The notes below the pieces were generated by a model. It did not search any database. It was given only the letters and a program-made list of their open reading frames with translations, and was not told the DNA's origin. Both the position numbers and the translations under genes were made by a program. 64,000 nucleotides of DNA from NCBI GenBank assembly GCA_022376925.1, contig JAIOJX010000030.1, positions 169,317,298 to 169,381,297 of the forward strand, in the 5' to 3' direction. Within the stretch, counting starts at the first letter, position 1; each line of letters starts with the position of its first letter. This document shows positions 33,901 to 45,900 of this stretch, piece by piece. Source of the DNA: Tragulus kanchil (lineage: Eukaryota; Chordata; Mammalia; Artiodactyla; Tragulidae).

Positions 33901-36900
33901 GGAACACGGCACAGACAGCAACCCTCACATGGGTCCTAAAGCAATCACCAGGCAAGAGCCCTGTGTTTGCCAGGTTGGGAGCAGACTCTCCTCTGTCGGC
34001 GGGGCCTGCCCTGACACACATCTGCAACAGCACAGGGAGGAGAATCTTTGGCTTGGTGGTAACGGCCTGGGGAGCTGCAGGTCCCCATCCCCTCCCTGTA
34101 GCAACTCGCCTTGCCCTCCTAATCACAAGATAAACCTTTTCACCCTCTGGTCTTCCCCAGCTACCGCTACCTGCCCTCACAGGGAAGGCAGGGCCGGGAG
34201 GCTAGCCTGCCCAGTGTGCAGGCAAGCAGGGCGGGGAAAAGATGGCGAGTGAGACCTGCTTGCCCTAGCGTGGCCCTTCCCAGAGCACCTGACCCAGCAA
34301 GAGCAGGTCTCTCCTTACCTCTGTGTCTTCAGAGCAGAGAACTCTTCAGAGATGATGTGCTTCAAAAAATTGAAGCAGAAGAAAAAAATCTAAGAAACAA
34401 ATCAAAAAGTAGCACACATGAGAAGGTGGCTAGACTCCCAGGAGAGGGCAGCCAGTGACCCTGGTCCCCTTGCCAGAGAGCAGCCCTGTTCTGGGGACCC
34501 CGATGGATATTCTGGTATGGAAATAGGCTAGGTGTTAAGAGAGGGTGTAGCAGGCTGGGCAAGTGTGCCTGGGCTGGGCTAGGAAGGAAGGGACTGTGGT
34601 TCCTTCCTGAGAATGCAAGAGGGTAAACCAGGGATGTTTCAAACCATCTTCATGTTCAACACACATGTTCTCAAGCTAATGAAAAGGATGGAGAGAATAG
34701 CAAGTTCTTCACCTCAGCCTCTCCTGAGAACCACAGGAGAGAGGCTCACAGAGGACAGCTGAGAGAGAGGATTTAGGGCAAGAGGACACAGCAGGGATAC
34801 CAGGGAAGGGCAGGGATCAGATTTAGTAGAAGAAATACCCAGGAACAGTGGTTCAGGCCCACAGCCTGGACTGCTCAGAAACTGCAGGGGCTGGCCGAAG
34901 TCTGAGGTGGGTAAAGGCAGGAGGTAGTCCTGAGCTCTGGCCCTGCATCTGCATCCCCAACAAGCAAATGCTCTCTTCTCCCTTCTGGCCCTTGTCCGTT
35001 GGGCCTCTGAGAAGTGCACATAGTGCACTAACTCTGCAGTGATTCTCAAAGAGGTGGTCCATTAACCCCTCACCTGGAGAAATAACTACAGGGATACCCA
35101 GAGCCCCCTAAGATTTCCTCAAAAAATAAAATGAAGCGGGGGGTGGGGGGCACTGAGGTCAGTTCAGCATGAAAACTTGGTTATGTAATTATTATCATTA
35201 TTTTTTTGGCTGCCTCACAAGGCTTCTGGGATTTTAGTTCCTGATGAGGGACTGAACGTGGGCTCTCAGCAGTGAAGGCACAGAGTCCTGAGCACAGAAG
35301 TAACCACTGGACCAGGTAATTTCCTGTTACATAAAATGAAACAGGTATCTTCACCACAGATTTTCAGCCTTTAATCATGCTTCAAAGGCAAAGGATCTAG
35401 AGCATAGAGCAGAGTTTTTACCTCTGTGGCTTCAGAGCAGAGAACTCTTCAGAGATGATGTGCTTCAAAAAATTGAAGCAGAAGAAAAAAATCTAAGAAA
35501 CAAATCAAAAGTAGCACACATGAGAAGGTGGCTAGACTCCCAGGAGAGGGCAGCCAGTGACCCTGGTCCCCTTGCCAGAGAGCAGCCCTGTTCTGGGGAC
35601 CCCGATGGATATTCTGGTATGGAAATAGGCTAGGTGTTAAGAGAGGGTGTAGCAGGCTGGGCAAGTGTGCCTGGGCTGGGCTAGGAAGGAAGGGACTGTG
35701 GTTCCTTCCTGAGAATGCAAGAGGGTAAACCAGGGATGTTTCAAACCATCTTCATGTTCAACACACATGTTCTCAAGCTAATGAAAAGGATGGAGAGAAT
35801 AGCAAGTTCTTCACCTCAGCCTCTCCTGAGAACCACAGGAGAGAGGCTCACAGAGGACAGCTGAGAGAGAGGATTTAGGGCAAGAGGACACAGCAGGGAT
35901 ACCAGGGAAGGGCAGGGATCAGATTTAGTAGAAGAAATACCCAGGAACAGTGGTTCAGGCCCACAGCCTGGACTGCTCAGAAACTGCAGGGGCTGGCCGA
36001 AGTCTGAGGTGGGTAAAGGCAGGAGGTAGTCCTGAGCTCTGGCCCTGCATCTGCATCCCCAACAAGCAAATGCTCTCTTCTCCCTTCTGGCCCTTGTCCG
36101 TTGGGCCTCTGAGAAGTGCACATAGTGCACTAACTCTGCAGTGATTCTCAAAGAGGTGGTCCATTAACCCCTCACCTGGAGAAATAACTACAGGGATACC
36201 CAGAGCCCCCTAAGATTTCCTCAAAAAATAAAATGAAGCGGGGGGTGGGGGGGGGCACTGAGGTCAGTTCAGCATGAAAACTTGGTTATGTAATTATTAT
36301 TATTATTTTTTTGGCTGCCTCACAAGGCTTCTGGGATTTTTAGTTCCCTGATGAGGGACTGAACGTGGGCTCTCAGCAGTGAAGGCACAGAGTCCTGAGC
36401 ACAGAAGTAACCACTGGACCGCCAGGTAATTTCCTGTTACATAAAATGAAACAGGTATCTTCACCACAGACTTTTCAGCCTTTAATATGCTAATGTGCTA
36501 GGAGAGCCTCAAAGGCAAAGGAGGGCTACAGAGTGCTTGCTATTTAATAGGACCCAGTTTTTTGCATGATTTTATTTTTTGTTGTTTTTGCATGATTTTT
36601 AAGTATCAGTATTTTGAGTGTGTAAGGTGGGAGGGAAGGAAGGGAAAGCTAAAAGAAAAGCCTGTCTTCTACCCACCCTCCCAGCTCAGGAGACCCGCTT
36701 GTTTATGCTGAGACCCAGCCAGAGTTTGAATCCAGAAACCACTGGGCCCAGCTGCATTCTCTGTCCAGTCTTTGAGGAGAAATTTGGCCTGCTCTGGGGC
36801 GGGGGACAGGATGGCGGTGGGTGGGCAGCCGGTCTTGGGAGTGCCAGCGCCTGGCAAATCTCAAAAGGAGAGGCTGCAAGGGGCTTTGTGTACAGCTTTC

Positions 36901-39900
36901 AGTGCCAAAGTCACTGCCCCGACAGTTCATGGAGGCCTCTGAGGAACAGGCTTATGAGTTCTGCAGTCCTGGCAGATGCGATAAGTGCTCAGCAGAAGAG
37001 ATTTGCAAGGAGAGAGGAGCAGCTGAGAGGGAGGAACAAAAGGCGGCACAAGATAAGATGGCCAGAAAGAGGCAGCCTCAGGAGGGTAAGAAAGACGCTT
37101 CAGGAAAATGGGTGGGGGTGGGGGGCGGAAAAAGAGCCAGTAGTGCAGGCAACTCCCACGCCGGGCATCTGGACTCGTTCTCCTAGTGAGGCGGCCGGAT
37201 GGACACCAGGAGACTCAAGGTTAATCACATTTCCCAAGGTCACTCAGGCAGCAAGTGGCACAGCGAGGGCTCACACTCAGGTCTGACTCCAGCTCTGCGT
37301 GGAGGGAAAACAGGCGAAAAACAAGAGTGCCGAAGAGGCGAAGGCTAGGAAAAGCAGCAAAAAGGGTGAGGCATGGACAGGGTAGAGAGGTGGAAGGAGG
37401 GACAGTGCCCAGACAGGAAGGTCTGGGACCCAGGGCCCATCGGCTGGGCCTGGGCTGGTGGTGAGAAGCAGGCAGGACTCCGCCTGCACGATGGCCCTGG
37501 GGCTTAAAAGCTGCTGAATGGGTGTGATAAGAGGAAGGAGGACAGGGAAGAACTTCTGGGTTTCTGCTCTGAGGGTGAGGGGCACAGGAAACTTGAAAAT
37601 TGGTTCCAGAGCTGAGTGCAGAAAACAAAGTCAGCTGTAAAAAGGATGGCAGAGAAGGGGAAGAGGACTGACGCGTGAAGGTCACAGGTAAGCATCCTTT
37701 CCACTTGAGTTTGGGACTAAGGCTCAGCACGGGGGCTACTGTGCTGGATTTCTTCCCACCACGCCGCCTGACCCCAGCACATATCGGGCAAGAAACTGCC
37801 CCCAAAGTGTGCACACCTAACACTGTCCTTTGGGAGTACAGGAGCCTGAGCTCATGGAACCCTGACGTGTACTTGTGGACTCTGAGCAGTACCCACCTCC
37901 TCTCCTTTGCTGAGTCGATCCACCAGCATGTGCCTGAAACAAGGCGGCGAGGTCAAAGCCAGCAGCACCCAGGCAGGAGGGCAAAGGGGGAACAGAGCCA
38001 TGGGGACAGCCCATGGCTCTGGCCCCACAGCTTCAGGGTGTCTGCCAAGTATCTCCTGTCTTCCCAAGGTGGGGATCATATTCACCTGTTGCCCTGTCAG
38101 AGGAGTTACCATGCACACGGACACACACAAACTCAGTTCCCAAGGAAGTGCCCCCGTCCCAGTACTTGCCATCCCCTCTAAGGCTCACCCAAAGAGGAAC
38201 CAGTCATAGGCCACTGTGAGGTAGAGGATCTCAGAGGGCTTCAGGGACGGGTGGATGAGCCCATCCTGCAAGAAACGTGTCCAGATCAGGGAAGCCCCAT
38301 CCCAGTCTCCAGCTGAACCACAACCACAGCCCCCTGACAACTAGGCTACCTGACGGGCCAGGAGCAGGGCTCACACTCAGGTCTGACTCCAGCTCTGCGT
38401 GGAGGGAAAACAGGCGAAAAACAAGAGTGCCGAAGAGGCGAAGGCTAGGAAAAGCAGCAAAAAGGGTGAGGCATGGACAGGGTAGAGAGGTGGAAGGAGG
38501 GACAGTGCCCAGACAGGAAGGTCTGGGACCCAGGGCCCATCGGCTGGGCCTGGGCTGGTGGTGAGAAGCAGGCAGGACTCCGCCTGCACGATGGCCCTGG
38601 GGCTTAAAAGCTGCTGAATGGGTGTGATAAGAGGAAGGAGGACAGGGAAGAACTTCTGGGTTTCTGCTCTGAGGGTGAGGGGCACAGGAAACTTGAAAAT
38701 TGGTTCCAGAGCTGAGTGCAGAAAACAAAGTCAGCTGTAAAAGGATGGCAGAGAAGGGGAAGAGGACTGACGCGTGAAGGTCACAGGTAAGCATCCTTTC
38801 CACTTGAGTTTGGGACTAAGGCTCAGCACGGGGGCTACTGTGCTGGATTTCTTCCCACCACGCCGCCTGACCCCAGCACATATCGGGCAAGAAACTGCCC
38901 CCAAAGTGTGCACACCTAACACTGTCCTTTGGGAGTACAGGAGCCTGAGCTCATGGAACCCTGACGTGTACTTGTGGACTCTGAGCAGTACCCACCTCCT
39001 CTCCTTTGCTGAGTCGATCCACCAGCATGTGCCTGAAACAAGGCGGCGAGGTCAAAGCCAGCAGCACCCAGGCAGGAGGGCAAAGGGGGAACAGAGCCAT
39101 GGGGACAGCCCATGGCTCTGGCCCCACAGCTTCAGGGTGTCTGCCAAGTATCTCCTGTCTTCCCAAGGTGGGGATCATATTCACCTGTTGCCCTGTCAGA
39201 GGAGTTACCATGCACACGGACACACACAAACTCAGTTCCCAAGGAAGTGCCCCCGTCCCAGTACTTGCCATCCCCTCTAAGGCTCACCCAAAGAGGAACC
39301 AGTCATAGGCCACTGTGAGGTAGAGGATCTCAGAGGGCTTCAGGGACGGGTGGATGAGCCCATCCTGCAAGAAACGTGTCCAGATCAGGGAAGCCCCATC
39401 CCAGTCTCCAGCTGAACCACAACCACAGCCCCCTGACAACTAGGCTACCTGACGGGCCAGGAGCAGGGTTTAACACAACCCCTGCTCTTGCTACTTGAGC
39501 TCCCTCACTCCAAATCCTTTCCCTGCTTCTGGAGACAGGCCCGGTACTTCCCAAGGGGAGACCCTGGAAGGGCCTCTGAAAGCTCTCTGACACTCCGGCC
39601 CAGTGGATCCATACTCACAGCCCACAAGGAAAGGCGCAGGAGAGAGATGAAGAGGGGGGTCCGGTCCCAGCCTGAGATACAGTGTACCAGCAGCCCGCTG
39701 TCGTCTATGTAGGAACACGGGATGGGAGGCCCAGGAGAGAAGCACACGCAGGCTGATTAGATGGCAATGTGGCACTGCCTAGGCCCGAGATGAGACCCAG
39801 ACCACCCCAGAACCATGGCCTAGCTCCAGGGGCAGGCATGGGACGTTCCCGCCCATTCGGCCAGAGTGGCCAGTTCAAGGATGGGCACTTGACCCAAACG

Positions 39901-42900
39901 GAGGCAGCTGAGTGTGAGCTCTGGGACAGAGATCGTGTCTCTGGAGGAGTTAAGACTGCAGGAAACAAGCCTGGAATGACTGCTGGTTTTGAGCTACCTC
40001 AATAGTGGGTGTAAGACAAGGAGAGATTCTTTCTGATATTTGGCACTGAGTTCTGCTCTTGGGCCTTCTTGGTTATATAAATATACATGCCCACTCATTC
40101 AAGCAAGTGCAACCCCACACAAGTACTGACTGATAAGGACTCAAGAGTCAGCCTGCCCTAGGACACTGAGAGTCATGGGCTCAACCAATCAAAACAGTCA
40201 AACTGGCTGGAGTACCATCCAGAGAACAGGCTTGTGTGTATGTCCAAGAAGCCAGCACTGACATTCCCAATTTTCTGAACCAGAAGAGGCCACTATAGCC
40301 CCACATAAAAAGGCTGAGGCTCAAAGTTCAAAGGCCAACCGACCCAGTGTCAGAATACCCTGTGTGTAGTTCAGATGGTAAGAAGTTCATAATTTCATGA
40401 TTTTGTTTTCTAGAGTATTGAGGACACTCTGCCAATGATAAGCAAATCCCCATATCCTTTTCCCATAGAGGGTGGATGAGCCCATCCTGCAAGAAACGTG
40501 TCCAGATCAGGAAGCCCCATCCCAGTCTCCAGCTGAACCACAACCACAGCCCCCTGACAACTAGGCTACCTGACGGGCCAGGAGCAGGGTTTAACACAAC
40601 CCCTGCTCTTGCTACTTGAGCTCCCTCACTCCAAATCCTTTCCCTGCTTCTGGAGACAGGCCCGGTACTTCCCAAGGGGAGACCCTGGAAGGGCCTCTGA
40701 AAGCTCTCTGACACTCCGGCCCAGTGGATCCATACTCACAGCCCACAAGGAAAGGCGCAGGAGAGAGATGAAGAGGGGGGTCCGGTCCCAGCCTGAGATA
40801 CAGTGTACCAGCAGCCCGCTGTCGCTATGTAGGAACACGGGATGGGAGGCCCAGGAGAGAAGCACACGCAGGCTGATTAGATGGCAATGTGGCACTGCCT
40901 GGGCCCCGAGATGAGACCCAGACCACCCCAGAACCATGGCCTAGCTCCAGGGGCAGGCATGGGACGTTCCCGCCCATTCGGCCAGAGTGGCCAGTTCAAG
41001 GATGGGCACTTGACCCAAACGGAGGCAGCTGAGTGTGAGCTCTGGGACAGAGATCGTGTCTCTGGAGGAGTTAAGACTGCAGGAAACAAGCCTGGAATGA
41101 CTGCTGGTTTTGAGCTACCTCAATAGTGGGTGTAAGACAAGGAGAGATTCTTTCTGATATTTGGCACTGAGTTCTGCTCTTGGGCCTTCTTGGTTATATA
41201 AATATACATGTCCACTCATTCAAGCAAGTGCAACCCCACACAAGTACTGACTGATAAGGACTCAAGAGTCAGCCTGCCCTAGGACACTGAGAGTCATGGG
41301 CTCAACCAATCAAAACAGTCAAACTGGCTGGAGTACCATCCAGAGAACAGGCTTGTGTGTATGTCCAAGAAGCCAGCACTGACATTCCCAATTTTCTGAA
41401 CCAGAAGAGGCCACTATAGCCCCACATAAAAAGGCTGAGGCTCAAAGTTCAAAGGCCAACCGACCCAGTGTCAGAATACCCTGTGTGTAGTTCAGATGGT
41501 AAGAAGTTCATAATTTCATGATTTTGTTTTCTAGAGTATTGAGGACACTCTGCCAATGATAAGCAAATCCCCATATCCTTTTCCCATAGAGCAAAAGGCT
41601 CTACTAATCACACACTGGCCATATCAAGACCTGGGAACACCAGAACATCCAGTGGTTTGAGGCAGGTGGAGGTGGACTCACCATCACTGTTAATTATGGA
41701 AAGCAGCAGTTTCAGGTAGTTTTGTGTTTGTTGCACCAGGTCCCAACTCTGTTGGAGAAGAAAAATAAAAAGGATTCTAGCAATAGGTATTTAACTCAGA
41801 ATGGGAATTTAAAGTATTTTAAAAATAAAAGGCCAAGAGTTTTCTGGGACAACGAGTAACCCAGGTACACAGTTACAGGCCACAGGTCCCAAGTCCCAAA
41901 TTATCTGCGACTTGACTTCCCACGTGTCCCTGCACCCCATCCCAGAGACCCCACCCTTGAGTGCTCTCTACGCAATGTGAAGGTGAGGAAGGGGAAGCCA
42001 TTCAGAAGCTCCGGGAAAACCCAGAGGCTGGACATTAGCCTCCCCAGAGTCCTGGGTTCTGGGCACAGCGGTCCAGGGAATTAACAGAAGTCAACAAAGA
42101 CACCTGAGCCTGTGGCCATGGTCTCTCAATAGAGAGAGTCGCTTCATCTGCCATCACATCACAGAAACTAAGGAGAAGTACAAACCTTCTCATCAATCAC
42201 TTATTTTACTGCTACTCACTGCATACTGTCTTTCGATGATTAACAAATGCAGTCTGGCAGTCAAAAATCTTTTAAAACAGGAGACCAGTGAGGTTGGAGA
42301 TAAAAAATAGATTAAACAAAAAACACAGAGATCGGAACCTCTGTTCTAGCCCAAGTGAAAGGTTTAGACTAGACACTTGGAGAAGCAGTTCACTTTGGAG
42401 TCTGTAACTCCACGGAGGGGCCTGACCCAGTTCTGCAGCCCCCTCCCCCTGAGCTGGGGAGAGTCTCTCAACACGACTCAGTGTCTGGGCTGTGCAGAGA
42501 GGGCGGCAGATGCCAGCGAGAGTGCTCCCACAGGGAGGGTGAACACAGCACCTGTAATTGGAATGGTTTTCCCAGGAATTTAAAACAGGCTCATTTACCT
42601 GACCCTCCCACAGACCCTGGAGAGGCCTGACCCACTTCCAGCAGCTCCAGAGAAAGCTGCTGCAGCGTTGCACTAATACAGTTATTACCCAGAGCAGCTC
42701 AGGGGTCTCTGCTTGTCTGGTTCAACGTGTCAGACATAGCGCTGCCCACAGATTTCCTCCTTGCTGTGAGTCCCTTGGGGGAGGAAGAGCAGGAGAGGAG
42801 GGCGCCACACAGCAGATGTGCAGGGAGGTCAGGTGGGTGGAGGGAGGACTGCAACAGCCAGGAGAGGGCAGAAGGCCACCAAGGACAAGCCTGCAGAGCC

Positions 42901-45900
42901 TCTCAACCACGGCAGCTGTTCGAAGGGGACACCAGTCACCAGGAAGCGGCAGCAGACACTGCTGGCCACAGCGCTGGGGAGGGGGTGGGTCAGGAACCAG
43001 AGGCTGGAGAGCACTGGGCTGGCGGAAGCCCAAGGTCACACAGCTAAGCGGAGCTGGGGTCTGGACCCAGGCTTGTGGTCAGTCACACGCTACACTGTGG
43101 TGTCTATTTTCCTCAGACACTAGAGTGAAAAACGAACGTCTGAGTGTAGAATGTGAAGAGGACCCTGGAAATGCACGAAAATCTACGCTCACCTCTGACT
43201 CATCCCATGTGCACCATGAAAAAGCCCCTGGGTACAGAACAGTGTACCACATATCTGGCTTACATTTCTATGGCTGGAGGGCCCTCTCACTGGCAGGCAA
43301 ACTCCTGCTCATCCTTCAAAGGCCCAGTCCCATCATCTTCTCTATAAGGAGTCATCTTCTATAGCCTCTGGCCAATGCCCTTGCTACACAGAAAATGATT
43401 ATGCTGTGGCCTCTTTTCCTGGACTCTTTCCACTAAGTCCAGTGAGAATAGAAGCCATTCGGGCACCTCTGCATCTATACAGCTTAGTGCTTAGGGACTA
43501 GGTGGTACCTGCAGAATGTGGTTTCACTGCCTGCTCATGGTCAGTGGCCAGCTTGAGGAGAAGCAGTCACTGGAAGGGGTCTTCGGGCAAAGAGTTAAAG
43601 AGGAAGCCCTAAGGGATACACACATGCACTATTGTTCTAGCACTGGGGAACACTCCTGTGAACACCACTGCAGGCCTGGCCCTGGACACAGCAGGGATCA
43701 CAATGACCTCAGCCCCCAGGGCTGCGGAGGCAAAGTGAACTGCTGCAGGTGTGCTGACTGAAAGGAGCCCTCTAAGATGCGGAATCACGTGAGGTGAGCC
43801 GAGCCTTATCTACGGGCACCATTAAGTAACGCGTCTTAGAGACAGTTACACGCATGTGAGAAAAGGAAAGGAAAGCACCCAAGTGTTTCTGGCAGAGAGA
43901 ACAGCACGTGCAAAGCTGGGGAGCATCTCCCCTAAGGAAGAAGACCAGGACAGCTGGAGGAGAGGGAGGGGACAACCAATGAGTCACAAGAACAAGCCTG
44001 GACCACATGGAGCTGGTGGACCATGAGAGGGTCCTTGGACTTATCCTGAGGGGAACAGGAAGGTCAGCAGGAGTTCTGAAGGACAGAGTGACGATGACGA
44101 GCTTGCCTTGTCTGAATACAGCTCTCTGCTTGGGCCTGTTAACACAATTTATGTTCACTACTTCTAGTTGGTTGCCCCTCAGTGTGGCCCCACTCTCAGC
44201 CATCAGATGACAGTGGCAGGCCAATGACCTAAGAGATGGAGGCAAGAAGGACTGGGGAGGTTCCTGGGGCAGAGACTTAAAGAACTGATGGGACCTGGCC
44301 CTGGATGTCGGGGACAAGAGCTCCCCGCCCCATTTTGGGTTTTGAGCATCTGGATAAACGGTGGATGGCCTGGGGATGCTGTGGGTTGTGGCCAATTCCA
44401 TTTTGGGCAGCTTGAGTTTGAGATGCTCACATGGCAAAGGACACCTGGAAAAGGCTATAGGTGTGGACTGCCAAGAGAGGCCAGGCCCAGAGCCCCAGGC
44501 ATGGGTGACTGGCAGTGGGCTAAGGGAATAGTTGATGGATGGATCTGAGGGATAAGCAGGAGGACCCTGTACTGCACAGGCTGAAGGAGGGAGCCCATAC
44601 CTGCTGAGGAAGAAGACGGTAGGAGCCCAGTGAGACCAACTGGCTGAGCAACACTGGAGTGCAGGAATCTTGCAGGGAAGCCCTCCTCCTACCCTCGTGC
44701 CTCAGGCTTTGTAAGTGCTCACTTCCCTGAGTTAGCAAGTCAGGAGCCGCTTTCCTAATCCTCATCATTAAATCAGTCTGACGTTTCCATTAAGGGAACA
44801 CTTTCATGCAGTGATCTTATCTGAACCTTGCTATAACTCTGAAACAGGTGATGGCAACTCCGCTTTAAGAGGGAAGGGAGGTCAGCTGCTCAAGGGCAGA
44901 GAACTCTCTGAGAAAAATCAAGTGAACCCACACCCAGGGCCTCTATCCACCAAACACAACTCCTTACGTGCAGGGGACCCTTCACAGAGAGACAGACATG
45001 CTTGCCACCATCAACACGGTCAATGCAGACCTACAGTTGTAGGAGATTCAGTGATGAAGTGGTTCTCAGATCCATATGCACAAGGGGAAAGAATGATGCC
45101 CGCAGGGAGACTGGCGGTGGCTGGGCGGGGTCTACTTGAGGGCTCTGCACACAGAAGATTCAGGAGCAGGCCTGCCAGTTTTTCTGGCCACGTTGCCTGT
45201 CTGGGGACAGCCTGGGGCAGAGAGGAGGGGGCAAGGTCCCCCAGTCTGTTCCTTCCACAGGCTTCTGGGACACAACAAACTACTTGCCTGCTCTCCTTCT
45301 GAAAGCCCTTCTCTTGGAAAAACACCTTCCCAGAGTAGAGCCAACAACCCTGCAATGAGTTCATTCTGGTAGTTACGGAGCAGCTGCCTTGTGGCTGAGG
45401 GAAAGATGTTCAAGCTAAAACAGGATGCGCAAGGCCTCTGCTCTGACAGACACCTGTCACTAGGACAACAAAATCCAAGGTGACACTGAAGCACAGAGCT
45501 GCCTAACGGAGGTGGGGGGTTCTGGAAGAGAGGGAGATCTCAAGGCTGGATGGGAACTGTCCAGACCCAGGGGCAGATGAAAAGGGGAGGCAAGCAGGAT
45601 GTTTTCTAACTATTCAGTGGTGCAACCTTCCGGCTCCAGGCCAGTTTCAGTTTCAGGATGCACAAGCCGTGGCTGCCCATCCTCCTGGTGCTCAGTCTAC
45701 AGAAGATGTGGAAGCAGATCTATTATAAATCAGTGACTACAGCTCAGTGGAAAATTCCAAGACAGACATGCCCAGGGATTAATGGGAATGCAGCACAAGC
45801 ATCCAACCCCCCAGGGATGGGGAGAGGAGGCACATCAGGCAAGCCTTCTTGGAATGGACATTTGCGTCAAATCCTGAAGGTGTATGTCAGCCAGACAAGA

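Larger units (their letters stand above)
32435..34608. repeat. Direct tandem duplication 10 (period 1086), MTMR14 exons k and l
   Basis: Copy 1 32435-33520, copy 2 33521-34608. Near-identical throughout; a single G inserted at about 34071. Confidence 0.93.
34315..36530. repeat. Direct tandem duplication 11 (period 1103), MTMR14 exon k
   Basis: Copy 1 34315-35417, copy 2 35418-36530. Overlaps duplication 10, giving exon k three times. Copy 1 loses about 15 bases near its end (35371-35400 versus 36480-36520). Confidence 0.93.
37266..39468. repeat. Direct tandem duplication 12 (period 1100), MTMR14 exons i and j
   Basis: Copy 1 37266-38365, copy 2 38366-39468, sharing aggg(c) at the joint. One A-run length difference. 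Confidence 0.93.
39348..41592. repeat. Direct tandem duplication 13 (period 1122), MTMR14 exon h and part of i
   Basis: Copy 1 39348-40469, copy 2 40470-41592. The joint lies inside exon i. Copy 2 has a dropped G at about 40509 and a dropped exonic base at 40824/40825. Confidence 0.93.

Noticed and set aside
36618..37286. 222-codon open frame on the plus strand
   Set aside because: Lies in an MTMR14 intron on the opposite strand, with mixed composition, no recognisable domain and a MIR-like end near 37200-37290. Chance frame in GC-rich DNA.
43772..44437. 221-codon minus-strand open frame
   Set aside because: Intronic, no splice-compatible relation to MTMR14 exons and no familiar motif.
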